A stretch of 64,000 bases of DNA from JAGNGI01 sp035448825 (GTDB lineage: Bacteria; Fidelibacterota; UBA2242). Positions 8,807 to 16,941 of the stretch are shown piece by piece. The notes below the pieces were generated by a model. It searched no databases. It saw only the letters and a list, made by a program, of their open reading frames with translations, and was not told the DNA's origin. Each line of letters begins with the position of its first letter. The stretch's first letter is position 1. The stretch covers positions 25,468 through 89,467 of the forward strand of contig DAOTJS010000008.1 of the NCBI GenBank assembly GCA_035448825.1, in the 5' to 3' direction. A program made the position numbers and the translations under genes.

Positions 8807-9014
8807 AACTATTAGATGAAATTTTAACTGGTTGATTTGTTCTATTCGTGAATTTCACCACCAGACAGACCACTTTGTTTTTATCTATTTATTAGTGATA
8901 CAAAGAGTCTGGGAAAAGTTTTTATTCATTACTCGTTTTTGGGTTTAAATCATTTGCCAAATTTGGACTTTCTTTGTAAAATGAATTGTCGTTTTTTAAA
9001 GATAACGGGACTAA

Positions 9015-9695
9015 GTGAATATTAATAAAAATACCGAGAAACGCCCAGCTTATGCCAGGACCTGGCAAAGTGTGGCCGCCGTTGAACGCTATGCCCAAAG
9101 TCGTTACCGTCATTATGATCAGCGCTTAATTTCCTGGCGGGAGCAACGGATCGTTGATCGTTTTTTAAAACAAATAACGGATGGAAATCACCTACTTTTA
9201 GACATTCCAGCGGGTTATGGACGTTTTACGCCGCTCTTTCACAAACACGCCTTCAAAGTTATCAGTTGCGATCTAAATTTATACGCTTTACTTTATCAAC
9301 GACAATGCTTTCCCGATAATAATCTGATGATCGTAACTGATGGTAATCGTCTGCCGTTGCCGGATAACTTTGCCAATGTCGTTTTTAATTTCAGACTTAT
9401 GCAACATTTCCAGACCAGCGACCAGAGAGTAGCATTATTAAAGGAACTCACCCGAGTCTCAAACTGCTACTTGATCATTTCGGTTTATCTCGATTCAGCA
9501 TTTCATCGCCTGATTCAGGTAATTTCAGGCCGCAAGCGGCGGATGACTATGATTTCTCGCATTCAGTGGGATACTGAGTTACTTTTGTGCGGATTAAGAG
9601 TAATCCAAGTGCGTCGCCCGCTTCGATTGCTCCATGCCCAAAACATTTTCTTATTGGAGAAAACGCAACCTTGTTCTGCACCAATTGAAAAATAA
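9015..9695 (+). CDS. Class I SAM-dependent methyltransferase
   Basis: A soluble protein of 226 residues with a Rossmann-fold methyltransferase core: motif I in LLLDIPAGYGRFTPLF (about 55-70), an acidic residue ending strand 2 (VISCDLN), and a motif-IV-like segment (NVVFNFRLMQHF). The closest general family is Methyltransf_11/UbiE-like; the acceptor cannot be told. The start is GTG 9015, since no in-frame ATG precedes motif I. It stands alone between the Ton operon terminator and the S9-like gene. Confidence 0.75.
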   Translation: MNINKNTEKRPAYARTWQSVAAVERYAQSRYRHYDQRLISWREQRIVDRFLKQITDGNHLLLDIPAGYGRFTPLFHKHAFKVISCDLNLYALLYQRQCFPDNNLMIVTDGNRLPLPDNFANVVFNFRLMQHFQTSDQRVALLKELTRVSNCYLIISVYLDSAFHRLIQVISGRKRRMTMISRIQWDTELLLCGLRVIQVRRPLRLLHAQNIFLLEKTQPCSAPIEK

Positions 9696-9730
9696 TTGAC
9701 CGTTATTTATAAATTTAGGTGAGGTGAAGG

Positions 9731-11776
9731 ATGAAAAAGATTATAACTATTATACTCAATTGCATAGTTCTGGCAATTGCGGCTGAGCCGCTGGATTTAT
9801 TAACTGTATTTACTGAGCCATATCAATTAGGTTCGGTACCGAGTGAAGTAGCCTGGTCACCAAATGATTCCCTGATTGCTTTTCTCTGGAATGATCAAGG
9901 CGGAGAATTTCGCAATCTATGGGTTGCCAATCCGCAAACAGGCTGGAAAGAGCAACTGACAAATTTTAAGCCGGCCATAAATGTAGGAATGCCGACTATA
10001 GGAGCACTGGGTTGGTTGAATGACCGTTGTCTTTTCTTTGAATTTCAGGGTGAAATTTGGGAAGTTAGCCTATTGTCGGGGTACCCATTAAAACGGATTA
10101 AGGGTTTAACGAATTGCGAGCCGCCAATCACCCTTTCGCCGAATAGAAGATATTTGACTTATAGCCGATGTGGCTATCTTCGATTGTTTGACTTTATCAC
10201 TAAAGAAGAACAGGCGATTATCGCAGATAAAGCTTATCAGCGGTTGTCAGCCCCACAGGTTTGCGCTTGCCAGACTGCTTATTGCTGGTCTAATGACAGT
10301 AAAAAGATAGCGGTTTATTTAGAGCCGGAAGCTGATGAAAATGCCGTTCGTTTTAAGGTTTTTGACTTATGGAGTGGTTCAACCGATGATATTGTGATTA
10401 AAGAGCGGCCGAACGATAATTCAATCGTGCGCAACTTCATCTGGTCGCCAGATGATCGGTCATTAGTCATCGAATCAGTTACGTCTAATTTGCGGGAAAG
10501 GTATATTTTTTTAGTTGATCTGGCGCAAGAAAGGTTGGATACTTTGTATCGTGAAATTAGCAATAATTGGATTGCGGACTTTGGTTACCAATTATACTGG
10601 ATCGAACCGGAGGCAAAGATTTTGTTCGGAATAGAATTTAACTCTTATAATCATTTATTTCTGCTCAATCCGACCGATGGACGCTATTTCGCTCTGACTC
10701 GGGGTCAATGGAATGTCAAGGACTATACTGTGGACGCTACCGGACAGTTAGTATATTTTACAGCAACGAAAGATAATCCCGATCAACTACAATTATATTC
10801 CGCTAATATTAAAACCGGCGATATTACAAATATTTCATATCGTGGTGGTGATTATTCGTTCCAATTATCGCATAATAGTCGTAGAATAGCAGAGATATTT
10901 TCAGATTACTTTACTCCACCTGACTTATATTGGGTAGAAGCCTCGCCCCAAAGCAAGATGAACCGGATAACTGATCGTCCCGATTCTCCTCTGGGAAAGC
11001 CAGCGATAAAATTGGCAAAGAGAGAAATAACCCGAAATGAATTAACAGGTAAACCGGTTAATTATCGTGTATGGTTGCCAGGCAATTTTAGAGTAGATCA
11101 TAAATATCCACTGATCGTTATATTAAACGGTGCGGATTGTATTGCACCGCTAACCGAAGCCTGGCGACCGGAGTGTTATTTCCAACAATGGCTAAGCGAT
11201 AAAGGTTTTATAGTTGCTGCTGTGCAATATACAAGCCTTAGGACAGCCGCTGAACCGGTAGATTCAGAATCATTAAGTGACCCTTTAAAAATTCAAATAG
11301 CGGACATTCAAGCCGCCATCAAAGAAATCGGAAAACTGAAATATGTTGATTTGTCGCATAGCGGGATTTGCGGCTGGGGTTATGGCGGTTACTTAGCCAC
11401 GATGGCTATGTTCAAAGCTGATAATACTTTTAAAGCCGGGGTAGCGATTTTAAATGACTTATTCTGGTCGCAATCATCCAGTCTCTATTTGAATTATATA
11501 GCGAATCTATTGGTCAATCATCAAATATTTGCCGAAATTGATCCGCAAAAATTTTGTTATAATTTAAGAGAACGCTTGCTTGTCATTCAGAGTACAACAA
11601 GCCCTTTACCTCAATTAATAGATGCCCAGCGGTTAATTCCTGAATTGTTGACTATTCGCAGACCGGTAGATTTTTATCTTTATCCCTGGGAAAATAATCC
11701 GATTATGAGTAGTATCAATCAATACGATTTGCTAACTAAAACGGCGCGCTTTTTCCAATTGAATTTATTACCCTGA
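9731..11776 (+). CDS. Secreted S9-peptidase-like protein lacking the catalytic triad
   Basis: A 681-residue protein with a signal peptide (MKKIITIILNCIVLAIAAEP), a beta-propeller of PD40/DPP-IV-like repeats (VAWSPNDSLIAFLW, FIWSPDDRSLVIESV) to about residue 430, and a C-terminal alpha/beta-hydrolase domain of the prolyl-oligopeptidase (S9) type. The nucleophile motif GxSxGG is GWGYGGY here, with glycine at residue 550 instead of serine. The Asp segment reads IQSTTSPLPQ in place of the usual HGxxD, and the His loop reads YPWENNP with no histidine. All three catalytic residues therefore look lost, and it is probably a non-enzymatic binding protein. The fold assignment is firm; the role is unknown. 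Confidence 0.8.
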   Translation: MKKIITIILNCIVLAIAAEPLDLLTVFTEPYQLGSVPSEVAWSPNDSLIAFLWNDQGGEFRNLWVANPQTGWKEQLTNFKPAINVGMPTIGALGWLNDRCLFFEFQGEIWEVSLLSGYPLKRIKGLTNCEPPITLSPNRRYLTYSRCGYLRLFDFITKEEQAIIADKAYQRLSAPQVCACQTAYCWSNDSKKIAVYLEPEADENAVRFKVFDLWSGSTDDIVIKERPNDNSIVRNFIWSPDDRSLVIESVTSNLRERYIFLVDLAQERLDTLYREISNNWIADFGYQLYWIEPEAKILFGIEFNSYNHLFLLNPTDGRYFALTRGQWNVKDYTVDATGQLVYFTATKDNPDQLQLYSANIKTGDITNISYRGGDYSFQLSHNSRRIAEIFSDYFTPPDLYWVEASPQSKMNRITDRPDSPLGKPAIKLAKREITRNELTGKPVNYRVWLPGNFRVDHKYPLIVILNGADCIAPLTEAWRPECYFQQWLSDKGFIVAAVQYTSLRTAAEPVDSESLSDPLKIQIADIQAAIKEIGKLKYVDLSHSGICGWGYGGYLATMAMFKADNTFKAGVAILNDLFWSQSSSLYLNYIANLLVNHQIFAEIDPQKFCYNLRERLLVIQSTTSPLPQLIDAQRLIPELLTIRRPVDFYLYPWENNPIMSSINQYDLLTKTARFFQLNLLP

Positions 11777-11793
11777 ATCGGGAATTAGGTAAC

Positions 11794-12117
11794 TCAATTA
11801 GGTAACTTGCTCTCTTCCGGCGTTGGGAATCCGAAAGGTCCCGAAGATTCTTTGTCTGGTAATTTGATCTCGCCAAATTTGGCCTCGAATTTGGCGATGT
11901 TATCCTGTAGAGTAAATAGCAGTGTTTTGGCATGAATTGGGGTCAGGATGATCCGACTTTGCACGACGGCTTTGGGTGAGCCGGGCATAATACGAGCAAA
12001 ATCAATGACAAATTCGGCGCCCGAGTGCGAGATGAGCATAAAGTTACTATAATTACCTTCCGCTTTAGATTCAGGCAATTCGATCTGGATTTGCGTGACG
12101 GGTTTATTTGTGTTCAT
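11794..12117 (-). CDS. DUF3467 protein
   Basis: A small soluble protein of 107 residues matching DUF3467: IQIELPESKAEGNYSNFMLISHSGAEFVIDFARIMPG, then ILTPIHAKTLLFTLQDNIAKFEAKFG. The family is widespread in bacteria and has no established function. The start is placed at ATG 12117, which has GAAGGGAAG directly upstream; an in-frame TTG at 12132 would swallow that site. It follows the zinc-ribbon gene by 29 bases and is probably co-transcribed with it. Its stop lies 17 bases from the stop of the convergent S9-like gene, across a 12-base direct duplication (AATTAGGTAACT). Confidence 0.8.
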   Translation of the reverse strand: MNTNKPVTQIQIELPESKAEGNYSNFMLISHSGAEFVIDFARIMPGSPKAVVQSRIILTPIHAKTLLFTLQDNIAKFEAKFGEIKLPDKESSGPFGFPTPEESKLPN

Positions 12118-12146
12118 TAATCTTCCCTTCAAATTTTACGATAGGG

Positions 12147-12563
12147 TTAATATTCATCTGCTTCGCGATCTTCATTGTCTTCTCCCCATTCGTCTTCAAA
12201 GGGAATATCGCTGTCGGAGAGATCCCAGGCATCCTCTTCATTTTCGGTTTCTTCGGTGAGGTTTTCATTTAGCTCGAGGTCATCTTCGAATTCATCCCAG
12301 ACCTCTTTCTTTTTCTCGAACTTGGATGGGTCAATTTCTTCTTCATCGAAATCCTCAGGTTCGTGCTCGAGCATTTCTTTACCGTACAGACTCATATCGA
12401 AGAAATCAATATCATCTATGATGTCATAATAAACCAGTAGTTCTAGAAAGTCAAGATACTTGGAATCCCGCAAGTTAGTTTTACAATTCGGGCACACCAG
12501 AGATTGTTTCAACTCTTCCTCTTTAAGAGGAGCATTACATTCGGGGCAAACTAAATCTTCCAT
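12147..12563 (-). CDS. Acidic zinc-ribbon protein
   Basis: A protein of 138 residues with an N-terminal four-cysteine zinc ribbon (C6-x2-C9 and C24-x2-C27, in LVCPEC and LVCPNC). A short helix-rich segment follows (LDFLELLVYYDIIDDIDFF), then a long, very acidic C-terminus (about 75-138, Glu/Asp/Trp-rich) that is probably disordered. It is not assignable to a named family. The acidic tail suggests a protein-binding or nucleic-acid-mimicking role, but this is a guess. AGAAGGTG precedes the ATG, and a strong promoter lies at 12591-12619. It heads a two-gene unit with the DUF3467 gene. Confidence 0.75.
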   Translation of the reverse strand: MEDLVCPECNAPLKEEELKQSLVCPNCKTNLRDSKYLDFLELLVYYDIIDDIDFFDMSLYGKEMLEHEPEDFDEEEIDPSKFEKKKEVWDEFEDDLELNENLTEETENEEDAWDLSDSDIPFEDEWGEDNEDREADEY

Positions 12564-12590
12564 ATAAAAACACCTTCTAATACGGCGCTA

Positions 12591-12619
12591 AATATACACG
12601 CCGGAGCTATATGCGTCAA
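12591..12619 (-). promoter_or_regulatory. Sigma-70-like promoter for the zinc-ribbon/DUF3467 genes
   Basis: On the minus strand TTGACG (12619-12614), a 17-base spacer and TATATT (12596-12591) precede the zinc-ribbon gene, giving a start near 12584, about 20 bases before the ATG. Confidence 0.7.
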
Positions 12620-13185
12620 GTTAAATTTTCATTTATTTTGTAGATTTCTGGCTGCACCAAATGCCAGATAAGATTGTAGGCTTTTTCAACTGATCTATCC
12701 GTTTTATAATTGATAATGAGGTTGAATAATTTTTCCGATAATTCACTTTGAAAACCGACTTTGATCGGCGCACGACACCGGGAAACAATGAAAGCCGTAG
12801 TGACCGTTGGAATGACATTTAAATCAATCGCGACATTCAGGTTGATTCTAGCTAATACCAATACCTCCGGATCAGTTGGAAAACCTTCTTTGTTGATTCG
12901 ACTGGTAATCAATGGTATCAATAAATCTGGATTTATTTCCTGAATTAATGGGAAAAAAGCCTGCGGTACCATTAATCTGACGAGTTCCGGTTGTTGCCGT
13001 ATGAAAGGTAAAAAGACTTTCAGCGCACTGTAAAAATGGGCCTCCTCAAAAGGTAAGCAAATCAGAACTCGAGTGGATTTGGTTGATTCGGACTCTTCTA
13101 AAGATGTGTCCAGAGGCCAGCTAAAGATCTTATGGATAACTTTGCGATTCAAGACCTTTGATTGCTGATAATTAGTATATTTCAT
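12616..13185 (-). CDS. Uncharacterised protein, GT9/DUF6913-like
   Basis: A protein of 189 residues of unknown function, with no signal peptide or membrane segment. The part VLVLARINLNVAIDLNVIPTVTTAFIVSRCRAPIKVGFQSELSEKLFNLII resembles the N-terminal half of glycosyltransferase family 9 proteins and the short DUF6913-like proteins of Bacteroidota, where an 'IDLN...KVGF...NLMI' pattern recurs. It is too short for an active glycosyltransferase. The start is ATG 13185, with AAAGG eight bases upstream. Its stop lies just upstream of the promoter of the next minus-strand gene. The family suggestion is tentative. Confidence 0.6.
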   Translation of the reverse strand: MKYTNYQQSKVLNRKVIHKIFSWPLDTSLEESESTKSTRVLICLPFEEAHFYSALKVFLPFIRQQPELVRLMVPQAFFPLIQEINPDLLIPLITSRINKEGFPTDPEVLVLARINLNVAIDLNVIPTVTTAFIVSRCRAPIKVGFQSELSEKLFNLIINYKTDRSVEKAYNLIWHLVQPEIYKINENLT

Positions 13186-13188
13186 CAA

Positions 13189-13547
13189 ATTTTACCTTTA
13201 AAACTGAGTCGAAAATAACTTTTAATTTACAATTTTCCAATAATGGAAAACTGCCAACAAGTCATTTATTATTCAAATGGGTAAATTAGGCCGCTCCGCA
13301 GATAAATTACCTAAAATTAATTGAAATCATTGTCCTGAATCTCTAACCAATTTTTGGAATTTCGTAAAGCAATGAAATTTTTACCAGCTATTTAAATTTG
13401 ATTTGGTAATTCTTACCATTTGTTGAACCTTTGCTACCTCAATGAAAATTATTTCGCAAACAGAGGTTTTTATTTCTTACCATATGATGATCAATTATTA
13501 TTAACTGTGGTATAACAATTATTTTGTAATTGTATGACTTTTTGCAG
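13189..13547. other. AT-rich intergenic region, no gene seen
   Basis: About 360 bases of AT-rich sequence between two minus-strand genes. No ORF or structured RNA is recognisable. The only repeat noted is a 10-base direct repeat TTCTTACCAT at 13410-13419 and 13474-13483, the first copy being part of the small palindrome GGTAATTCTTACC. It should hold the promoter of the gene at 12616-13185. Confidence 0.5.
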
Positions 13548-14495
13548 CTAATCTTTTCTCTTCAACCGCACAACCGTCGCGCCCCAGCCGCCACCGGATT
13601 CATCAGATAATTGGAATTTTTCAACATAAGGCAATTTGCGCAGAATAGCCTGAACAGTCTCGCGTAAAACGCCAATGCCTTTACCGTGGATAATGCGAAC
13701 ATCGAGCAAGTTTTTAGCGCGGCACGCTTCGAGATATTCTGGAATCAAGTCCTTGATTTCTTTGGGTGAAAAGGTATGCAGATCGAGAACGCCGTTAATC
13801 GGGATAGAATGGGCTTCATTCTCCGAAATTAGATCAAAGGCCTGGCGCGCGTTACTGATAAATTGGCGCACAAGATTAGCATCTTTCCATCCGACAGAAT
13901 TCTCAACTCCAGTATGCGCATCTACTCCGGCCGGTTTTACAGTTAAAATTGCCTCGCGAACATTTATGGGATTTAAGCCGCCAGCTAATATCACTGGTAT
14001 AGGTGAATATTCGACGAGCTTCCGGCTGATTTCCCAATCGTGCGTCTGACCGGTGGCGCCGGTTGCACCCGTCGCGGGATCGTAAGTATCCGTGATAAAA
14101 GCGTCAGCCAGTTCGGCGAATTGATCAATGGTGTGGATCAGTTCCTCAAGATTTCCCGACTGCACTATTAGATTTTTTATGATGTTTAAATCGGGGTTTA
14201 ATCGGCGTAATTTCCGAACTTCCTTTGGCAAGACAAAGCCGTGCAGTTGCACATTTTTTATTTTTAGGAAATGGCTCAGGTCCTCGATTTTTTGTGCGTC
14301 CTCGAGATAAGTGATTAAGACGCTTCTATCGGCGCAGGAGAGTTTGGCGATGATTTCGGCAACTTCGACTTCAGTTAGATCCGGTTGGTGATAAGCCAGT
14401 CGCAGTGGAAAACCGATGTAATCGACACCGCCCTCGAGTAACATTCGGGCCTCTTCTAAACTTCGGATGCCGGCGATCTGGATGATGTTTTCCAT
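13548..14495 (-). CDS. TrpF-like protein fused to an Smr domain
   Basis: A two-domain protein of 315 residues. Residues 1-220 are a (beta/alpha)8 barrel related to phosphoribosylanthranilate isomerase (TrpF), with DAFITDTYDPATGATG, GQTHDW, PVILAGGLNP and GVDAHTGVE. The TrpF catalytic cysteine (KICGI) is alanine here (QIAGI, A8), while the Asp near 136 is retained. This matches a TrpF-like subfamily, so isomerase activity is doubtful. Residues about 235-313 are an Smr domain (LDLHTFS at 237-243, HGKGIGVLRE at 270-279), a fold found in nucleic-acid nucleases such as the MutS2 tail. No trp genes are nearby. The fusion is unusual; its function is unknown. Confidence 0.8.
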   Translation of the reverse strand: MENIIQIAGIRSLEEARMLLEGGVDYIGFPLRLAYHQPDLTEVEVAEIIAKLSCADRSVLITYLEDAQKIEDLSHFLKIKNVQLHGFVLPKEVRKLRRLNPDLNIIKNLIVQSGNLEELIHTIDQFAELADAFITDTYDPATGATGATGQTHDWEISRKLVEYSPIPVILAGGLNPINVREAILTVKPAGVDAHTGVENSVGWKDANLVRQFISNARQAFDLISENEAHSIPINGVLDLHTFSPKEIKDLIPEYLEACRAKNLLDVRIIHGKGIGVLRETVQAILRKLPYVEKFQLSDESGGGWGATVVRLKRKD

Positions 14496-14607
14496 AATTA
14501 AAAATTATCGGTTCAAGCCCATTAAAACAAATTACAAGAGACCAATCTGCCGATTAGTATAGTTCGCTACATTTTTTAGTGAAATAGACTTTCTGCTGTC
14601 AGTGTGG

Positions 14608-16146
14608 TTATTTCATTAGCAAACACTTCTGAATTACCCGCTGATTACCGGCTTGCAAGCTAAGAAGATAAACGCCCGACGGCAGATTACCACCTGACCA
14701 GAGATAATGATAATCGCCAGCAGATTGGCGACCGGAAAACAATTCTGCCACCAATCGTCCACCCAGATCGAAGGCGCTCAATCGAACATCGCCGGTTTCG
14801 ATGAGGTGATATTTTATAGTGGTCGAGGAGTTGAAGGGATTGGGGTAATTGGTGATACTCAGATTATATTTTATAGGAATAGAAAATTGTTCGACTTTGT
14901 CACCGGTTTGTGGATAAGATATGCCATTTATATAGGCCCGATTTAATTCATAAGTTATAGTCTTTCCCCCTTTATCTTTTTGATATGATTTTAATAAGCC
15001 GACATTTCGCGAGAATAAAAATTGTTTTTCAGTTGGAGTAAAATTATCAACAAGATCTCCCATAAAATTATTACTGATGATGATGTTGTCGGTAAATGTT
15101 CCGGCTCCAACGGTAATCGGAGTCTGATCGTAATTCAATTTCACCATCCAGAGCGAATCAGGAGTAATCATCGAATCACCGTCCGATAATGAAAATGGAT
15201 ACAAAAGAGAATCGCGCTGATTTTTATAGATCACGACATTTTTAAGACTGTCATAACCTATTGTATCATTCCCCATCAGGTAGTATGTTTTTTCATTAAT
15301 CAAGATAGTTGCTGAGATTTCAATAAACTTAGAGCCGCTGCGTGAATTGTCAACATAACGAAAATAACTCCAATGATTTCCAATTTTTAAAGGAAAATAA
15401 CTTTGATAATTAGGCGGAAAGGCGGTTAAGACAAATGTTTTTTCAATGGAACTGTCCGGCCAGATTTGAACCGGAACACTTAAAAATTCATAATCATTGT
15501 GATGGAAACTAAGCATCTGTCGGGCAGTCAGGCATTCAAATTCAAATTGGCCGTTGGCATCGGTGACCGCGGGCATATTTTCCGATTCTGCACTACAGGC
15601 AACTGAATATTTTACTGTTACGTCAGAAATCGGCTTGCCGCTATTATTAGTCACAATCCCTTTAATAGTACCTTTTGAATTTTCGCAGTCGTTTCTGTCG
15701 CCGAGGGTGGGGGTATTATCTAAATAATACTCGGATTCTGAAGCTTCAATAACTCCTCCAAAGGCAATAGATTCTCCCAGACGTGGCGCGGCTATAACAC
15801 CATTTTCACCGAAGATAAAATCGTTGTAGAAATACAATCCATAATCGCTAAGTATCCCGATTTTCAAGTGATCACCGGCCGGGTTAATATAAAGATTTGT
15901 TTCCAAATCGGTTGGAGTAATAACCGGGTATTCTCCCGATAAATGGAAAGATGTATTTGTAACCGCCGAATCAGTCGAAGATACAATCACGATACGGTCG
16001 TCATTTTCGGTATACCAACCACCCATAACTTCTATCTTCCAGCCGTTAGAATCAAAATACAATTCTGAAAACAACTGGGGCATAATTGGGTTGGCTAACC
16101 CAACAGTCGCCCAAAATAAAAGTAATATCGCAAGACTTTTTTTCAT
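14608..16146 (-). CDS. Secreted protein with type IX-like C-terminal sorting domain
   Basis: A 512-residue exported protein: signal peptide (MKKSLAILLLFWATVGLANP), an unknown beta-rich N-terminal region, a carboxypeptidase-regulatory-like beta-sandwich at about 165-245 (GTIKGIVTNNSGKPISDVTVKYS ... FVLTAFPP), a further beta-rich region, and a C-terminal domain of about 80 residues. The latter reads YPNPFNSSTTIKYHL, then DLGGRLVAELFSG, SGVYLLSLQAG and a basic end. It is the Por/type IX secretion sorting domain or its FlgD-like relative. The protein is probably carried across the outer membrane or displayed on the surface. GAGGGAAG precedes the ATG. It lies 74 bases after another secreted protein and is probably co-transcribed with it. 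Confidence 0.85.
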   Translation of the reverse strand: MKKSLAILLLFWATVGLANPIMPQLFSELYFDSNGWKIEVMGGWYTENDDRIVIVSSTDSAVTNTSFHLSGEYPVITPTDLETNLYINPAGDHLKIGILSDYGLYFYNDFIFGENGVIAAPRLGESIAFGGVIEASESEYYLDNTPTLGDRNDCENSKGTIKGIVTNNSGKPISDVTVKYSVACSAESENMPAVTDANGQFEFECLTARQMLSFHHNDYEFLSVPVQIWPDSSIEKTFVLTAFPPNYQSYFPLKIGNHWSYFRYVDNSRSGSKFIEISATILINEKTYYLMGNDTIGYDSLKNVVIYKNQRDSLLYPFSLSDGDSMITPDSLWMVKLNYDQTPITVGAGTFTDNIIISNNFMGDLVDNFTPTEKQFLFSRNVGLLKSYQKDKGGKTITYELNRAYINGISYPQTGDKVEQFSIPIKYNLSITNYPNPFNSSTTIKYHLIETGDVRLSAFDLGGRLVAELFSGRQSAGDYHYLWSGGNLPSGVYLLSLQAGNQRVIQKCLLMK

Positions 16147-16220
16147 AGTTCTTCCCTCATTATTTAAAGGTTTACAAATTTTTGTGTCTTGGTGTCTTAG
16201 TGGTAAAAAACATCTTCAAC

Positions 16221-16808
16221 CTACCAGCTAAAAATTAAGTTCTTGTCCGGATAAAAATTTTCGAAATATAAATGATAAACCTGAAAATTTCCGACTGTGT
16301 CAATCTTTTCATACGGGAATGACAGGTTTGTTAGACGATAGGCAAACGGTACCTGAATCGTAAAATCGGCGAATTCCAACGGCTTCTGCCAGCTCCTTGT
16401 CGAAGTCAGAATATATTCGAATTGCGGTCGAGTAACCGGTTGCCGGAAATAGATTAAGATTGCGGTTAGTTCCTTATTCTTTAAAGGTACTGAAAAATAG
16501 AGACTTTCGTTGCGAATCTCAAAAGGCAATGAGTTGCTATCTTCCAAACCGACCGCAATCGAGTCGGGGAAAGCCTGCTGACTGTTGATGCAAAACGGAT
16601 AGACAATCGGCAAATTGACCACCTGACCGGTGCGGTTCGAAAAATAGTATTTGCCGCTCATCTCGACAAATTTTGGGTGAATGGTAAAAGTCAACCGTTC
16701 GCCACTGAAATCAGCGATCTGGGCATTTAGCGCAACGGTGAGAACCAGTATATTTCCCAAATAACTCGCCGTGACCAGTCTGTTTAATAAGATCCGCTCA
16801 CTCCTCAT
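16221..16808 (-). CDS. Secreted protein of unknown function
   Basis: A protein of 195 residues with an N-terminal export signal (hydrophobic stretch about 12-28, then ALNAQIADF as a probable cleavage region) and a beta-rich remainder (LTFTIHPKFVEMSGKYYFSNRTG, YSLYFSVPL-type strands). I do not recognise a family. A strong promoter (16832-16860) stands directly upstream, and the sorting-domain protein follows 74 bases downstream. The two may form a surface-protein unit. Confidence 0.7.
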   Translation of the reverse strand: MRSERILLNRLVTASYLGNILVLTVALNAQIADFSGERLTFTIHPKFVEMSGKYYFSNRTGQVVNLPIVYPFCINSQQAFPDSIAVGLEDSNSLPFEIRNESLYFSVPLKNKELTAILIYFRQPVTRPQFEYILTSTRSWQKPLEFADFTIQVPFAYRLTNLSFPYEKIDTVGNFQVYHLYFENFYPDKNLIFSW

Positions 16809-16831
16809 TACCTTTTTTCTTCATCTCTTTG

Positions 16832-16860
16832 AAGGTAAAGATATTTTTATTCAATGTCAA
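16832..16860 (-). promoter_or_regulatory. Sigma-70-like promoter for the secreted-protein unit
   Basis: On the minus strand a consensus TTGACA (16860-16855), a 17-base spacer and TACCTT (16837-16832) precede the gene at 16808, giving a start near 16825. The -10 element is only a partial match. Confidence 0.55.
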
Positions 16861-16941
16861 GTTAGAGCCAGAAAATCTGTAGAACTTAATACATCAATTA
16901 ATGCTGTAGTGGATACGCGAAAATAGTAGATAGTGATTTTT

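Noticed and set aside
9685..9713. TTGAAA, 17 bases, TATAAA upstream of the S9-like gene
   Set aside because: The predicted start (about 9720) would fall inside or beyond the ribosome site of the gene at 9731, so the spacing does not fit.
13410..13483. Direct repeat TTCTTACCAT as an attachment site or IS footprint
   Set aside because: Only 10 bases, 54 bases apart in AT-rich DNA, and no mobile-element gene between or beside the copies.
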